A DNA stretch of 64,000 nucleotides from Dactylorhiza incarnata (GCA_033032865.1 JAWHQI010000273.1:2170001-2234000), one strand, 5' to 3'; positions 30,876-43,457 are shown, counted from the stretch's first letter. Translations and numbers: made by a program. The notes: generated from the sequence alone by a model not told the origin.

Positions 30876-32710
30876 ATGGCGCTCCATGAGCTCGCTTTCC
30901 ATGAGGGGCAAGGAATAAGTAGACCTCCACTTTTCACCGGAACTGACTATAACTACTAGAGAACGTGAATGCTTTACATTCTAATTAATTTAGATCTATT
31001 CGTCTGGGCTTGTGTTGAAACACCGTATACTACTCATACGTATGTTGTTGGAGAAGTAACCATGGAAAAGCCTAGAGATAGATGGGATGATGAGGATAAA
31101 AATAAATGTAAAAATAATGCTAAAGCAATGAATGCCTTATTTTGTGCGTTAGATAGGACTGAATTTAATCGAGTTTGTGCTTGCGAAACTACATAAGACA
31201 TTTGGAATTTATTAGAAACAACGCATGAGGGTACTTCGCAGGTTAAAGTCTCAAAGCTATTCCAACTGGAATCAGAGTTTGAAAGATTCAGAATGGATCC
31301 AGACGAGGATGTTGACTTGATATACACATGTTTTACCAAGAACATAAACGCTTCAAAAATTCTTGGAAAAACCTTCTCAAATGGTGACTTGGTGAGGAAG
31401 TTCCTTCGATCTCTCCCTCCAAAGTTCAATCGCATGATCTAAGACGGATCTAGATTGAGAGCCACATTGGGAATCTTAAAATCCATGAGGTAGAACTCAA
31501 AATCTATGATAATGAATACAACAAAGAGCCAAAGAAGAAAGCCTTGGAACTAAAGTCAAGGAAAGTGGATTCCGACGCGGAAGAGGACGAGGAGAGTCTC
31601 TTGGTGAATAATTTCACAAAGTCCATAAAGAATCCGGAAAGGAGGAACACCTTCTGTAAGTATTTCTGAAAAGGCTCATCTTCCAATAGAGAGAAAAAGG
31701 AGAAATCAAGCGACGACGACGATGAGCGACCTCCACCCGAGTGCTTCCACTATAGGAAGTTCGGGCATATAAGAAGTCAATGCCCAAAGTACTTAAAAGA
31801 ACAAAAGGAAAAACAACATAAAGGAAGAGAAAAGAAGAAGGTTCTGAAGGCTGCAACGTGGGATGACTCTTCATTTTAAAGTTCAAACGAGTCAACTTCA
31901 AGCGATAGGGATGAGGTAAATCTGTGCTTCATGGGGAGGAGCCATGAATCAATGGATGATGATTTCAGTGTCCAAAGCGACACTGAGATAATTCCTACCA
32001 CATATGATGATCTTTATATTGAGTACATGAAAACATTCAATTTTTTTAGTAAGAGTCTAAAAGATCTTGATCTTCAGAAAACTGAAAATAAAATTCTTTT
32101 AAACAAAATCCAAAATTAAATATGGAAGTAAAAGCTTTGGGAAAAGAGAGAGGGTCTTGCCAAGAAATTGATCATAACTTAGCAAGGACAAAAGAACTAG
32201 AAAACGATCATTCTAAGGCTCTCTCCAATATTGAATCTCACACAAAACAAAAGGGAGACTTAGAAAGAAGTTTAAAAATCTCTCTTTCTCAAATAGAAAA
32301 TGAGAAGAATTTTTTTTGCAAATAGGTGTGGAAATTTAGTAAGTGAAAACTTTGCCTTAAAAGCCCGAATCAATGATCTTAATATGGCAATAAAAAAATT
32401 CGGGGTTGGCCAAAAATCGATGGACATAATTTTGGGCAACCAGTGCCATGGTTCTGTAAAGTTTGGGCTGGGGTATGGTTCGGGAGGCTACCACCCAGCG
32501 TTAACTTCTAACGCTGGCTTTAGCTATGGTTCCAGAAATCAAAATTCTTTTTATAAAAAAAAATTTGACACCCCTTCTACCTCCTTGTTTACCAACAAGG
32601 GTCAACAAAATTCTCTGAAAAAGGACTCAACCCCTTATGTCGTCTGTGCCAATTGTTTATTTTTTGGCCACACCACGGACTCTTGTAGGAAGAAGGGAAA
32701 GCACACTTAA
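30876..32710 (+). pseudogene. Element B gag with two zinc knuckles
   Basis: ATG at 30876 (MALHELAFHEGQGISRPPLF), with a TAG at codon 28 and a small deletion. The capsid-type domain follows (AKAMNALFCALDRTEFNRVC; DIWNLLETTHEGTSQVKVSK). The first knuckle (CFHYRKFGHIRSQC, about 31740) has a Tyr for its second Cys. Next come an acidic stretch, a Lys/Glu coiled coil (31931-32325), a GGYHPALTSNAGFSYGSRNQ segment encoded over a perfect DNA hairpin, and an intact second knuckle CANCLFFGHTTDSC ending near 32690. This layout matches Sirevirus Gag. Confidence 0.87.
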
Positions 32711-32826
32711 AACAAATCTGGGTACCTAAGGTCACCACCGATATTATGTGAGGAACCTCTTGGGTATCCAGATCTTCACTAACATCTTCTTTTTAGGTGT
32801 GTTGGCAGACTAAGGATGAGGAAGAC

Positions 32827-33261
32827 ATGTGGTACTTAGACTCAGGATGTTCCAAGCACATGACGGGCGATAAAGCAAAGTTCCTTAGCCTCACAAAGAA
32901 GAAAGGAGGAACGGTGACATTTTGTGACAATGGAAAAGGATGAATCATAGGCACCAGTATAATGGGTAACAAGTCCTTATCTCTTACAAATGTCTTATAT
33001 GTAGAAGGCCTAAAACACAACATATTCTCTATTAGTCAACTATGTGATAAAGGTCTTAATGTTTTATTTGAGTCTTCTATAAATTTGTGCAAAATAATAG
33101 ATCCTAAGTCAAATGATATTGTACTCACTGCACCAGGAATTCACAATGTCTATTTAATTTCTTTTCATGATCTATCACATGTGTCACTAAAATGTCTAAT
33201 CAAAAAAATGAAGAACTTGAATTGTGGCATAGGCGTCTTGGTCACACTAGCAGCAAGTTGA
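32827..33261 (+). pseudogene. Element B protease and pre-integrase region
   Basis: Starts at MWYLDSGCSKHMTGD: the protease Asp-Ser-Gly is intact, unlike in element A. A TGA interrupts near 32941, then SLTNVLYVEGLKHNIFSISQ and the pre-integrase region follow. Near 33217 the zinc motif E-L-W-H-R-R-L-G-H is present only in the next frame, so a frameshift separates them. Confidence 0.88.
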
Positions 33262-34335
33262 TCGTAAAATTGACAAATAATAAAATAATAATGAGTTTAC
33301 CAATGCTTAATGGAAACCTATCTACTTTATGAACGCCATGTCAAAAAGGAAAATTCTCTAAAACTTCTTTCAAAAACATTATGAAATGTCAACCACTAGA
33401 CCCCTACAACTAATTCACATGGACCTATTTGGGCCAATTAGCACATGTAGTCTAGGTGGTAAAATGTACACATTTGTATTGATTGATAATTTCTCTAGAT
33501 TTACATGGACACTATTTCTTACCTCCAAATCCGATGCTTTTTCTGAATTTACAAAACTATGCAATCACATTCAAAATTAGATTTAAAAATTAAGTGCATT
33601 CAATCGGATCATGGAGGGGAATTTGAAAATGATAATTTCACCACTTTTTGAACTAATCTAGGTATTAAACATGAATTTACCGTTCCACGCACACCCCAAC
33701 AAAATGGTGTGGTGGAGAGGAAAAATAGAACCCTTCAGGAACTTGCACGCACTATGCTATCCGAGTATGGGTTGCCTAGATCTTTTTGGTTCGAAGCGGT
33801 AAATACATCTTGTTATGTTATAAATCGAGTCATGCTTCGCACAATTTTTAAATTAACTCCATATGAATTATATTACAAAAGGTAACCTAATGTATCTTAC
33901 TTTCATGTTTTTGGGTGTCAATGCTTTATCTTAAACACCAAAGATGCATTAGCAAAATTTTATCAGAAATGTGATGAAGGAATATTTCTTGGCTACTCTT
34001 CAACTAGTAAAGCATATAGGATATACAATAAAAAGCCTAAAAAAGTTAAAGAATTTATTCATGTGAAGTTTGATGAATTTGTTCCTTGTGTAGATTCTAA
34101 CACTGCAGGAACAGAAGAGGAACCCCCTTCGCCCTTGGAGGATGATGATGTTGGACCACTTGGAGTTGACAAAGAAATAGAGGCGATGCAAGAAGAGTTC
34201 GTGCCTCCAAGCATGCTTAGATTCACAAAATATCATCCAATGGAACTTATAATTGGAGAACTGTCAAGAGGGGTAATGACACACTCTTCCATTAATGATT
34301 CCTTCTCTAATTTATTCTTTGTTTCTGAAATTTAA
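33262..34335 (+). pseudogene. Element B integrase and linker
   Basis: 33386-33580 encodes LQLIHMDLFGPISTCSLGGK (first catalytic Asp) and FVLIDNFSRFTWTLFL. After stops and a frame change come SDHGGEFENDNF (second Asp) and TPQQNGVVERKNRTLQELAR (Glu), then FWFEAVNTSCYVINRV and FGCQCFILNTKDALAKF. The acidic linker frame 34063-34335 leads to RT. All three catalytic residues survive, but the frame does not. Confidence 0.87.
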
Positions 34336-34369
34336 CCCAAAAATCCTCTACCGCTCTAAATGATGAATT

Positions 34370-35137
34370 TTGGTATTTAGCTATGCATGAATAATTAGAA
34401 CAGTTTGAAAGTAATAAGGTTTGGAATCTTATAGAAAGACCACCAAATCATCCGGTAATAGGCTTAAAATGGATTTTCAAAAATAAATTAGATAGTGAAT
34501 CTAGGATTACTAGGAACAAAGATCGCTTTGTAGCACAAGGTTATTCACAAATCGAGGGGGTAGATTTTGATGAAACCTTTGCACCCGTAGCTCGCTTAGA
34601 ATCCATTCGAATTTTTCTTGCCTTTGCAAATTTCAAAAGATTTAAACTATTTTGAATGGATGTTAAAAGTGCCTTCATAAATGGAATTATTATGGAAGAA
34701 GTTTATGTTGAACAACCCCCCAGTTTCATAAATGAAAAATACCCAAATCATATTTTTAAACTAGATAAAGCACTTTATGGTTTAAAACAAGCGCCTCGTG
34801 CTTGGTATGAAAGATTAACTTCATTTTTATTAAAACACGATTATTAATGGGACGTGCCGATTATAGACTCTTTATCAAACATGTTAATAATGATATAATC
34901 ATATTACAAATTTATGTATATGACATCATTTTTGGAGCCAATAATGATTAATTATGTAATGAAGTTGTAAGTGTGATGCAAAAAGAATTTGAAATCAGCT
35001 TGGTAGGAGAACTTACTTATTTTCTAGGTTTTCAAATCAAACAAAGAAATGATGGAATATTTATAAATCAATCTAATTATGCTCATGACATGTTAAAATG
35101 ATTTGGATTTGAAAATTTAAAACAAGCCTCCACTCCT
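34370..35137 (+). pseudogene. Element B reverse transcriptase
   Basis: Blocks in order: LEQFESNKVWNLIERPPNHP, LKWIFKNKLDSES, RNKDRFVAQGYSQIEGVDFD, TFAPVARLESIRIFLAF, then (34656-34847) MDVKSAFINGIIMEEVYVEQ and KALYGLKQAPRAWYERL. The catalytic box at 34913-34924 reads Y-V-Y-D instead of Y-V-D-D. Several stops and frameshifts follow. Confidence 0.9.
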
Positions 35138-35860
35138 ATGAGTGCCTCTCTAAAATTAGGAAAAGATAAAGCCAGAATCTTTATTGATCAAACACTATAT
35201 AGAGGAATGATAGGGTCATTTTTATATCTAAGTGCGTCTAGACCAGATATTTTGTTTGTCGTTTGCTTATGTGCTAGATTTCAAGCTAATCCTAAAGAAT
35301 CTCATTTAAAAGCGGTCAAACAAATTTTTAGATATTTAATCGGATCATCTAATCTTGGCCTATGGTATCCTTATAACGATTCATTTATATTACATGGATA
35401 TTCCGACTCCAATTATGCCGGATGCTCACTAGATCGTAAAAGCACAAGTGGCACATGTCACTTCTTAGGCCCCTCACTGGTTGCTTGGTTGAGTAGGAAA
35501 TAGAATTTTGTTGCCCTCTCCACCACCGATGCCTAAATATGTCGCACTAGGAAATTGTTGTGCACAAGCCCTTTGGATGAGTCAAACACTAGAAGACTTT
35601 CGGGTGCATCTAAATAATATTGAATTAAAATGTGACAACAAAAGTGCAATAGATCTAACCAACAATCCCATTCATCATTCTCGGTCTAAACACATTGATG
35701 TGCATCATCACTTCATTAGGGATCACATTAAGAAATAACATGTGAGAGAAAGCTTCATAAGAATGGAATCCCAACTTGCGGAAATCTTTACAAAACCTCT
35801 CCCCGATGCTCATTTCAATATACTTAGACTAGAATTAGGAGTCTTAGATATATCGAATTG
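35138..35860 (+). pseudogene. Element B RNase H and pol C-terminus
   Basis: 35138-35503 reads IGSFLYLSASRPDILFVVCL, AVKQIFRYLIGSSNLGLWY, GYSDSNYAGCSLDRKSTSGT and FLGPSLVAWLSRK; 35508-35738 continues with KCDNKSAIDLTNNPIHHSRS and KHIDVHHHFIRDHIKK. These are the conserved copia RNase H blocks, in two frames separated by a TAG and frameshift at about 35504. The polyprotein ends near 35860. Confidence 0.9.
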
Positions 35861-38246
35861 AAACTCATCAAAAGATATTTCTCCTCAAACCAAGTTTCTG
35901 TAATACTCTATCAATCTTACTGAGTCTCATCACATCTGATATTACATAAATCTATGTTCATCATAATTATCAAAGTTGAACTGAAAGTCCGAATGCTCAA
36001 CACTATCAATAACGCCAAGCGTTAGCATATTACTCTGAACTTGACAACTCTCTCTGCCTATTCATTTGTATATATATATATATGTTTGCACCTTAGTTAA
36101 TTTTTCATTTCTAAAAAATCAAAACCAAATATAAAATATAAAAAGCATTGTAAAACTACCAAAAATGTGCTTAAATAGCCTTCTAATCATCTTCAAATTC
36201 TCTGAAATATCTGCACTAAGAAGGTCTACATACATAAACTCTAATCCAAAGAAAAAAAATTCAAAAACCTAAGAAACAGTGTTCTGTTTGGGCGTTAAGA
36301 AGTAAACGCCAGACATTAGCTCCTTTGGCCAAATTTTCATTCTATTTTTTCTAAAAATATTTTTCCCATGCATTTAATCTGTTTATTTTCTCAGATTTGA
36401 ATTGTTTCTTAGTTGTCTTATTTCATAAATACAAAAAATTTAAATAATCCAAAAATGTTGAGAAATATGCTTTTGTCATTTGTTTGTTATCAATATTTAC
36501 ACAAATATGTTTTGATTATAAGAACTTCACTTGAGCAAAATATCTTAGTATTTTTATTACAAATGGTCAAAATTGATATGGTATACACTTAAAGATTTTT
36601 TCTTCAATGTTTAATTTTCATTTCAAGTTTCTTAAACATTATTTTATATTGTCATGCCTTGACCTTAATCTTATTATGTGCAAGAAATGTTCTATAGAAA
36701 ATTGTGTAAGATTTTCTAGCATGCCTCTAAGTATGAGTAATGTTTTATGTTAATCAATGATTCATTCACTCACTATTTTGGTAATCTATATGTGCTCATA
36801 ATCTTAGTTGTGCATTATTGTGTAGTTTAATAGCTTTAACTTTTTAAGTTGTGTGTCTATATTACCTACACCATCTTTCAAACAAAATATTTCTTGCACA
36901 TATAGACGTGTTATTTCAATATTGTTAGTGTTTGCAAAAACAAGTGAATTCGGAGACCTTCGTCCCAAAATGAAAAAAATATGAAATAAAATGACAAAGA
37001 TAACTCCACCAAGCACTACTTACCCTCGTGATAAATCTTAATGAGCATTGTGAGGTTGAGCACCTTGGAAAAAATTGTAAAGTGTCTTGTGCAAACAGAT
37101 TTTCTTTATCACTTCTATTCTTACACCGGATCACTTAAAATAAAAATTTATAAAAATGCTTATGTGATCCCCCAAGCAATGCTTCGCTCCCAGATAATAC
37201 ATAATGAGCATTGTGTGGGCGAAGCAACTTGGTAGTTGTAATCTTTTTATGTGCTTTGAATTTTTCTTCTAGAATTGATGTGTGAAAGTAATTACAATAT
37301 TACAATCTTAATATTGTTTTACTATTTCATTACATATTCATGTGTTTTGATTATTTCACTTGTATAATCTTATCAAAACACTTTTATGCACACATCATTG
37401 TTTTTCATAAAGCTTCTACTCATGAGAATTGGATCCTAATGCATAATTTACATGATTCTCTAAAAACTTAAGTAAAAGCACTAGATTGCAATGCATGATT
37501 TCTACAATGTTTATTTTACTTGAAATACGAATTAGTTACATTGTAGCCCTTATTGTTTTTAATATGTCAAATCATGCTTGCCTATTAGTTATGGAAAATT
37601 TTCAAAGATAATGCTCAAATGTGAAGAATCTAGACATAGAACAAAAAATATTCTTTTCAAAAATATTAATCTTAGTAACTTTGTTTTGCTTTTCCACATT
37701 GTTGATTTGATTATGTACTTTTATCACGCTTCATCATGCTTATTTTTAAGGTCTCTCATTCACTTGTATCTTTTAAACTCTTATGTTCATTATTTTCTAA
37801 CAAGTGGAAGAATATCTTGGTAAAGTACATGGGATGTTATTACTAACGATTATCATATCACATTTTTATCCGATGTTCTACTCTCTCTTAGCTCGATCAT
37901 GACCTACATTATGCTTAAAACAAAACTATTTTCATCTCTTAGTTTGTCCCAACTTTTGTCCTCTTTATTCTAGTTTTGTTTTCACTCCACCCAGTTTTGC
38001 TAATAACAAAAGGGGGAGAATAAAATGATAAATCTTAATGAATAATGGGGTATGATTCACTAGTTTAAGGTGGAGCACGAATCTATTTTATGGGGGCATA
38101 CACTAAGGGGCAGCACTTAAGTAGGGGGAGCACAATTTAATAAAATATAATTCTAACTCTTATCTATATGTTGCTTAGCGTCATATATCATTCTAAAAAC
38201 ACATCTCTTATATATGATTCTGATTTTCTTTATTGGATTTTTGATT
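35861..38246 (+). other. Element B region between pol and 3' LTR
   Basis: About 2.4 kb, AT-rich, no conserved domain. It corresponds in reverse to 46280-48640 of the minus-strand B fragment, so it is a genuine part of the family. It contains AACGCC-type hairpins at 36010-36024 and 36291-36310, two related GAGCATTGTG(T/A)GG segments (37043, 37204), and repeated GGGGGAG blocks before the purine tract. An ancestral third ORF is no longer recognisable. Confidence 0.7.
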
Positions 38247-38262
38247 ATCAAAAGGGGGAGAT
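38247..38262 (+). other. Polypurine tract of element B
   Basis: ATCAAAAGGGGGAGAT immediately before the LTR start TGTTGGAAC; the same tract in reverse lies at 46280-46296 in the minus-strand fragment. Confidence 0.85.
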
Positions 38263-39434
38263 TGTTGGAACGCGGTTTTCCGCATCCCTTTGATTTGAGA
38301 ATAACAAATCCTACTTGTATTTGATTTTGTTTTCCATTGTGTTTTCAACATACAGGTTTGAACAAAATTGGCACTATGATGCTATATTGTTGGTCTGGAC
38401 TTGCTCACAAGCTGAAATGATGAATGTGGTCTAACGTCAGACATTATGACTTAACGCCGGCGTTGACTTTCATTCCCACAAAGATGAAAATGGCATGGAG
38501 GGAAGCTATCATGATTGTAGGAGCATTTTGGGAATGATTTGACTTAACACCAGGCGTTTGCCTCAACGCCAGAATTAAGGTTGCCTAAAATGAATGTTTC
38601 CAAAGATACATAATTTCCTTCCTGTTTTGAAGATCTGAGCCATCAAATAATTTCTATACTGAGTCAACGCCCGACGTTATCCTTAACGCCAGCGTTAGCT
38701 TCATCCCTAAAAATAGGTGGCATTTGTTCTCTTCAACAAGTGATTCCAAGGAGCCATTTTCCAGCACTTCAAAAACTCTGTGAGTGCCGTATTTTCAGAC
38801 CACCATCTCCCACACAAATTCAAGAGAAGAATTCAAAGGAGGATCGGATCAACGCTCACCCGAAGCGAAGAACGCACGCTTTGACTTTGACTATATTCAT
38901 CGGGCCTTTGCCGTCTCCAGAATTCTTCATAGAGAGTTTTTACTTGTCTTTCATATTTTGTTGTACCTCTCTCATTGTGATCGTTTAGTGAATTTGCCTC
39001 ATGTTGGTGATTAGGTATGGGTAGGTCTTAGTGAGGAATTCACCTTGTGTTGGCGAATAGGTTTAGGGAGTAGATCTAGGGGGTGCTTGAGGCCTTTCTT
39101 GGGATAGAAAGGCTACAGCAGTTTGAGGCCATATCTAGGGAAAGATCGGCTAAAGCCAACCGATTCTTAGTGAGAAGAGTTGGTATAGAAAACGAAATGA
39201 GTATTTCATATTCTCCTTGATTTCTAGCGTCATAGAAATCAAATTTTGTAATAAAATTTTATAAATGATAATCTTGTCTTTTCATACTAATTAAAATTGA
39301 CTTCAATTCTTATTTCTAGCTCTTTACTTTTGTTTCAATTTATATATTAGAAAATCACATAAGTTTTTCTTAAAATCGTAAAGTTTTCTAAAACCCTTAT
39401 TCACCCCCCTCTAAGGGCGTCTCAAGATCCAACA
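38263..39434 (+). repeat. 3' LTR of element B
   Basis: 1172 bp, TGTTGGAAC...CCAACA. U3 holds a perfect AACGCCGGCGTT palindrome at 38453-38464 and further copies at 38549-38577 and 38665-38699. The TATA position reads TAAAAATA, as in the 5' LTR. Confidence 0.94.
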
Positions 39435-42400
39435 TTATGAGTGTATATTCTTTGCTTAATATATTCATCGTACGTCGACTTAACGGTTTACGTTGAATCT
39501 TGGACATCCCGAGGTCTACCGGGTGAAGGGCTCGCAGCGATACTAGGAGGTGCAATGGGATGACATCCCAAACCTCTCTTTCTCAAGATAATTAATATCA
39601 TGGGCTCCTAATATTTCTTAATTGTATATTCATAAGGAAGGTTATTGCTGCGAGGTTATATTGGAATAAAGTTTCTCAAGCAAAGAATTACTAACTGCAC
39701 CCACATTTGAGGTTCCATATGAAATCAACCATATTAGACTACCACACTTGGCCCAAACATCTACCAAGGGTATGGGATAAGTTAAATATGCTGCCAGCAA
39801 AGTTTGGTTAATTTTTGCTGAGTATTAAGAGAGTTATTACAACAATCAAAATTACTATTAATACACCACATGTGGACCACAAGTGTGTACACCAAAACTC
39901 TATGTAATTAATTGACCTAATATTTCTACCATAGGTCGAAGACAGGTCAAGTATACTGCCAGCAAGATTTGGTTAATTTTTGATGAGTATTAAGAGAGAT
40001 ATTCCAACACTCAAAAATTAATATTAGCACACCACATGTGGATCACAAATGTGTATATTAAATTCTACATAACCAATTGACCTAAAATTTATAACATAGG
40101 CTAAGATAGATGAAGTATACTGCCAACAATGTTAGGTTAATTTTTGATGAGTATTAAGGGAGTTATTCCAACAATAAAAAATTACTATTAGCACACCACA
40201 TGTGGATCACAGGTGTACACCAAAATTTAATATTACCAATTGACCTAGAATTTCTACCATAGGTCTATGATTGGTTAAGTATACTGACAGCAAGATTTGG
40301 TTAATTTGATGAGTATTAAGATAGATATTCCAACAATCAAAAATTACTATTAGCACACTATATGTGGATCACAAGTGTGAACATTAAATTCTACTTAACC
40401 AATTGACCTAAAATTTCTAACATAGGTCTAAGATAGGTCAAGTATACTGCCAGCAAAGTTTGGCTAATTTTTGATGAGTATTAAGAGAGATATTCCAACA
40501 AGCAAAAATTACAATTAGCACACCATATGTGGTTCACAAGTGTGTACTTTAAATTCTATTTAAACAATTGACCTAAAATCTCTACCATAGCTCTAAGATA
40601 GTATAAGGAGGGTTTCCCCACATATTTGGATTTTTTCCAGAACATTTATGCCTAATTATTTCATTAACACCATAGTGTGACATGGCTCAAATGTTGTCAA
40701 ATAATATATGTATTTATTCTAAAATTATAAAAATATTTTCAGAGATGTATATTGACCTATATAATGTCCTACATGAGTTTTTGAATTTTCCACATTAATA
40801 TGACTTTCATTATTTCATTTATTTAATGGTGTGCATAATTTTAATGATGCCAAATAATGTGTGTGGTTGTTCTAAAATTCCCAAATTATTTTATTATAAT
40901 CTAAATCATCATGTGACAGAAAATTAGAATTTTGCTAAGTCATTTGGTCAATTTCATTTCATTAATTTAATTATGTGACATAACTAAAACTAATTAAATG
41001 CCTAGGATTTTCAACTCCAAAAACCTCAATTTTCATAGAAATGATTTTTTTTCCTCATAGTGTGTGTATATACCATATATATCATTAACATCTAACAATC
41101 CATTTGTGATACATTCACAAAATACAGATATAAGTTATATGCACACCAACTACCCATTCATCACATTTACATGCATGTGGAATAGACAAACATACAGAGC
41201 TCCAATTGACTTAAAATTTAGAACATAGATGTAAAATGACCTAAAGAACATGTCACCATAGATTTGGTATTCTTAACATCAATTAATGTATAAAAAATTT
41301 ATTTATATCATTAGTGTCACACCTCTAAATTTTCCACAATAACCATAAAAACATTAATTCCAAAATCTCTAAAATTCACAGATATGGTGCATGACATCGT
41401 GACACACATTGGGTCCAAATTGTATAGACATGCAAGCAATAATACGAGAGATATACCCATTAATGCATTTTCATGGCCTTAACAAAACGCCAACTTTGAA
41501 TCACGATTGTGAGAGGAACAGGTCACCACAGAGGGAGTTTAAGTACAATTCGAGAAGCCCTCGCCAGGGGTTACAACATTTATGTTGAAGCCTTGGTCTG
41601 GATCTAGCCAGAGCTAGCTCAAAATCAAGCTTGAAATGGCTGAACTGAGTTTGACAAAAGTCAACTTTCTCTTAAAATAAACCTGGGGCTGTGTATAGCT
41701 AATTTGTGCAAATCTTGGCGCAAATCCAACGGTCCCCCATTATCTTCAACCTCCAGCAGCGGTCATGATATACTCAAACTAGAGCAACTTTGGAGGGTAT
41801 TTCTTGACCACCCGAGCATCTTCCTAGCAACCATCGCAACCCAAACCATCGTCGGGGTGAGGGCTATCAGAGGGTGGTGGTCCGGTGACCTCAGGTGGCC
41901 AGAAAATGGAGTTTCAGCGAGGCTGAACCTTGCAATTTTGGCCAATTTTGTGAGCTTGACTCGAGCTCAATTGAAATAGGATCTTCATGGAAATGAGATA
42001 GGAAGCTAGGACTATGGGAGACGAGCGGAAACACACCTGTGATCGTTCGTGAGGCCTGGTAATTCATCGGGGAGGCATGGTGGTAGCGGATTCCAGTGAC
42101 CTTGCTCCAAACTGAGCTCCTAAGCTCCAAGTCTTTGACCAGAGGGCTTGCTCAACTCCTCAGTGGATGGGGACGATGATATGAAGCTCAAAAGGGGTAG
42201 AGGGTGTCTGTATATGGATAGAACATTAGGGGGGGGGGGGGCATGCCTTGTTTCTCCCACCCATACTCCACATGTCACCCATTCAGCACAAATTTGGCTG
42301 GGCTAACTGAGAGGAATTATTTCCTCGGCTTGGGGAAGGGAATGGAGGTGTCATGTGGCCTCCAATCATGAATTCCTTTTGTCTCATGTGTAGGGTTGGC

Positions 42401-42990
42401 AAAAAGACAAAATTGTCCTATTCATGCAATTGCATGCTGATTTCAGAGGGTAAGGGGTGGTAATTTTACCATGTACTGCAGAGTGGGTCTTGGGCCAAAC
42501 CTTTGACCCATTAGAATTGGTCTTGGCATTTTAATTTCTCTTTTAGGTCAATATTTGGCCATGGTTGACCATGATGTTGACTTAGTCAACTGATGAGGTG
42601 GCTGCATCCACATGATGGTCATGGGTCTTCTGTTACTTCCCAAAGTGAGTTGGGTCATGGTGGGGTCATTGGGAGGTCAATTTAGCCAACTTAAGACAAT
42701 TTGGGTTATGTTGACTTATAGTTGACTTTGGTCAAATCTAGGGAATTAGGTGCCCTAATGATGTTGGTCATGACTCTAATGGCTTATCTTTGTAATCATT
42801 GGGGTGAGTTGAGTTCAATTGGGTCATTAAGGGTTCAATTGTGGTGAACTAGGCTATGATGGCCTAGTTTGACTTGGGCCCACAAGGTAGGTTCACCAAG
42901 CCTATTGGGTTCTACACCTTTCAACCTGCCCTAGCCATGACATCATGGCCAATAATACCCTAAGGGGTCTAGAAGGGAAGGGATGTTACA
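39435..42990 (-). repeat. 5' LTR of the minus-strand gypsy, right part (LTR start, U3)
   Basis: Continues 28163-29653 after the TTATG duplication. On the minus strand it starts TGTAACATCCCTTCCCTTC at 42990. It contains a 164-bp tandem array (39740-40620), a TCGAGGTCTACC...GTGACATCCCAAACCTC segment shared with 50310-50390, and 13 Gs at 42229-42241. No coding domain is seen; ORFs near 41700-42130 are chance frames. Confidence 0.6.
39740..40620. repeat. Tandem repeat, five units of about 164 bp
   Basis: The phrase TATACTGCCAGCAA(G)ATTTGG recurs at 39787, 39952, 40116, 40280 and 40443, at spacings of 165, 164, 164 and 163 bp. Each is followed in the same order by GATGAGTATTAAGAGAG, ACTATTAGCACACCA, ATGTGGATCACAAGTGT and CAATTGACCTAAAATTTCT. 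The sixth copy breaks off near 40610. Confidence 0.88.
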
Positions 42991-43249
42991 TAAATCATGG
43001 GTAATGAATCCTAGATGATAAAAACACTTTTACATAATTTGTAAGATAAATCGAGAGGATATTTTTCCCAACATATATGATGGTGGTACCTTCGAGCATG
43101 CTTGTATCATAGCTGTCCTTTCTGATACTAATGAATAAAGAATTTATTATTTTTAATACAAGTATTTGGTCCATCTCATGGACGTTAAACAAAGCACTCT
43201 TGGGAGGCACCCAATGATTATATGTACTTTTATTTCAGTTTTCTTTAAT

Positions 43250-43280
<31 letters not shown>

Positions 43281-43457
43281 GCTAACCCAGTGTGCAGGAT
43301 CTGGTTCATCACGCATATATTTTTGGTCAAGCTTGGTTTACGTGCACATTTTTGGTTCAATTTTAGATTTTAAGTCACCACAGAATCACCCATTCTCGAA
43401 CATCGGGTAATGCATTTCTATCTTTCCTTTTATTTCAATTTATCATTTGCATTGATG
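42991..43457 (+). mobile_element. Athila-like Ty3/gypsy scrap
   Basis: Around 43181-43218 the sequence GACGTTAAACAAAGCACTC then TTGGGAGGCACCCAATGA closely resembles the segment that follows pol in plant Athila elements, and the TTTTGTTTTGTTTTG run after it is also usual there. No intact coding domain remains. I rely on recognition of that short signature. Confidence 0.5.

Larger units (their letters stand above)
29654..39434 (+). mobile_element. Element B: full-length Sirevirus-like Ty1/copia retrotransposon
   Basis: 9781 bp with LTRs of 1173 and 1172 bp and identical flanks TTATG (29649-29653 and 39435-39439). Interior order is gag, protease, integrase, RT, RNase H on the plus strand, then 2.4 kb without clear coding sequence before an AAAAGGGGGAGAT purine tract. 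It inserted into the gypsy LTR. A solo LTR (25429) and a minus-strand fragment (45026) of the same family are in the window. All genes are broken. Confidence 0.95.

Noticed and set aside
39440..40620. Centromeric satellite
   Set aside because: The 164-bp period is suggestive, but only five diverged units are present and they are embedded in LTR sequence; kept as a tandem repeat.
41704..42130. Host gene suggested by overlapping ORFs of 60-91 codons
   Set aside because: They overlap on both strands inside the gypsy LTR and show no recognisable domain.
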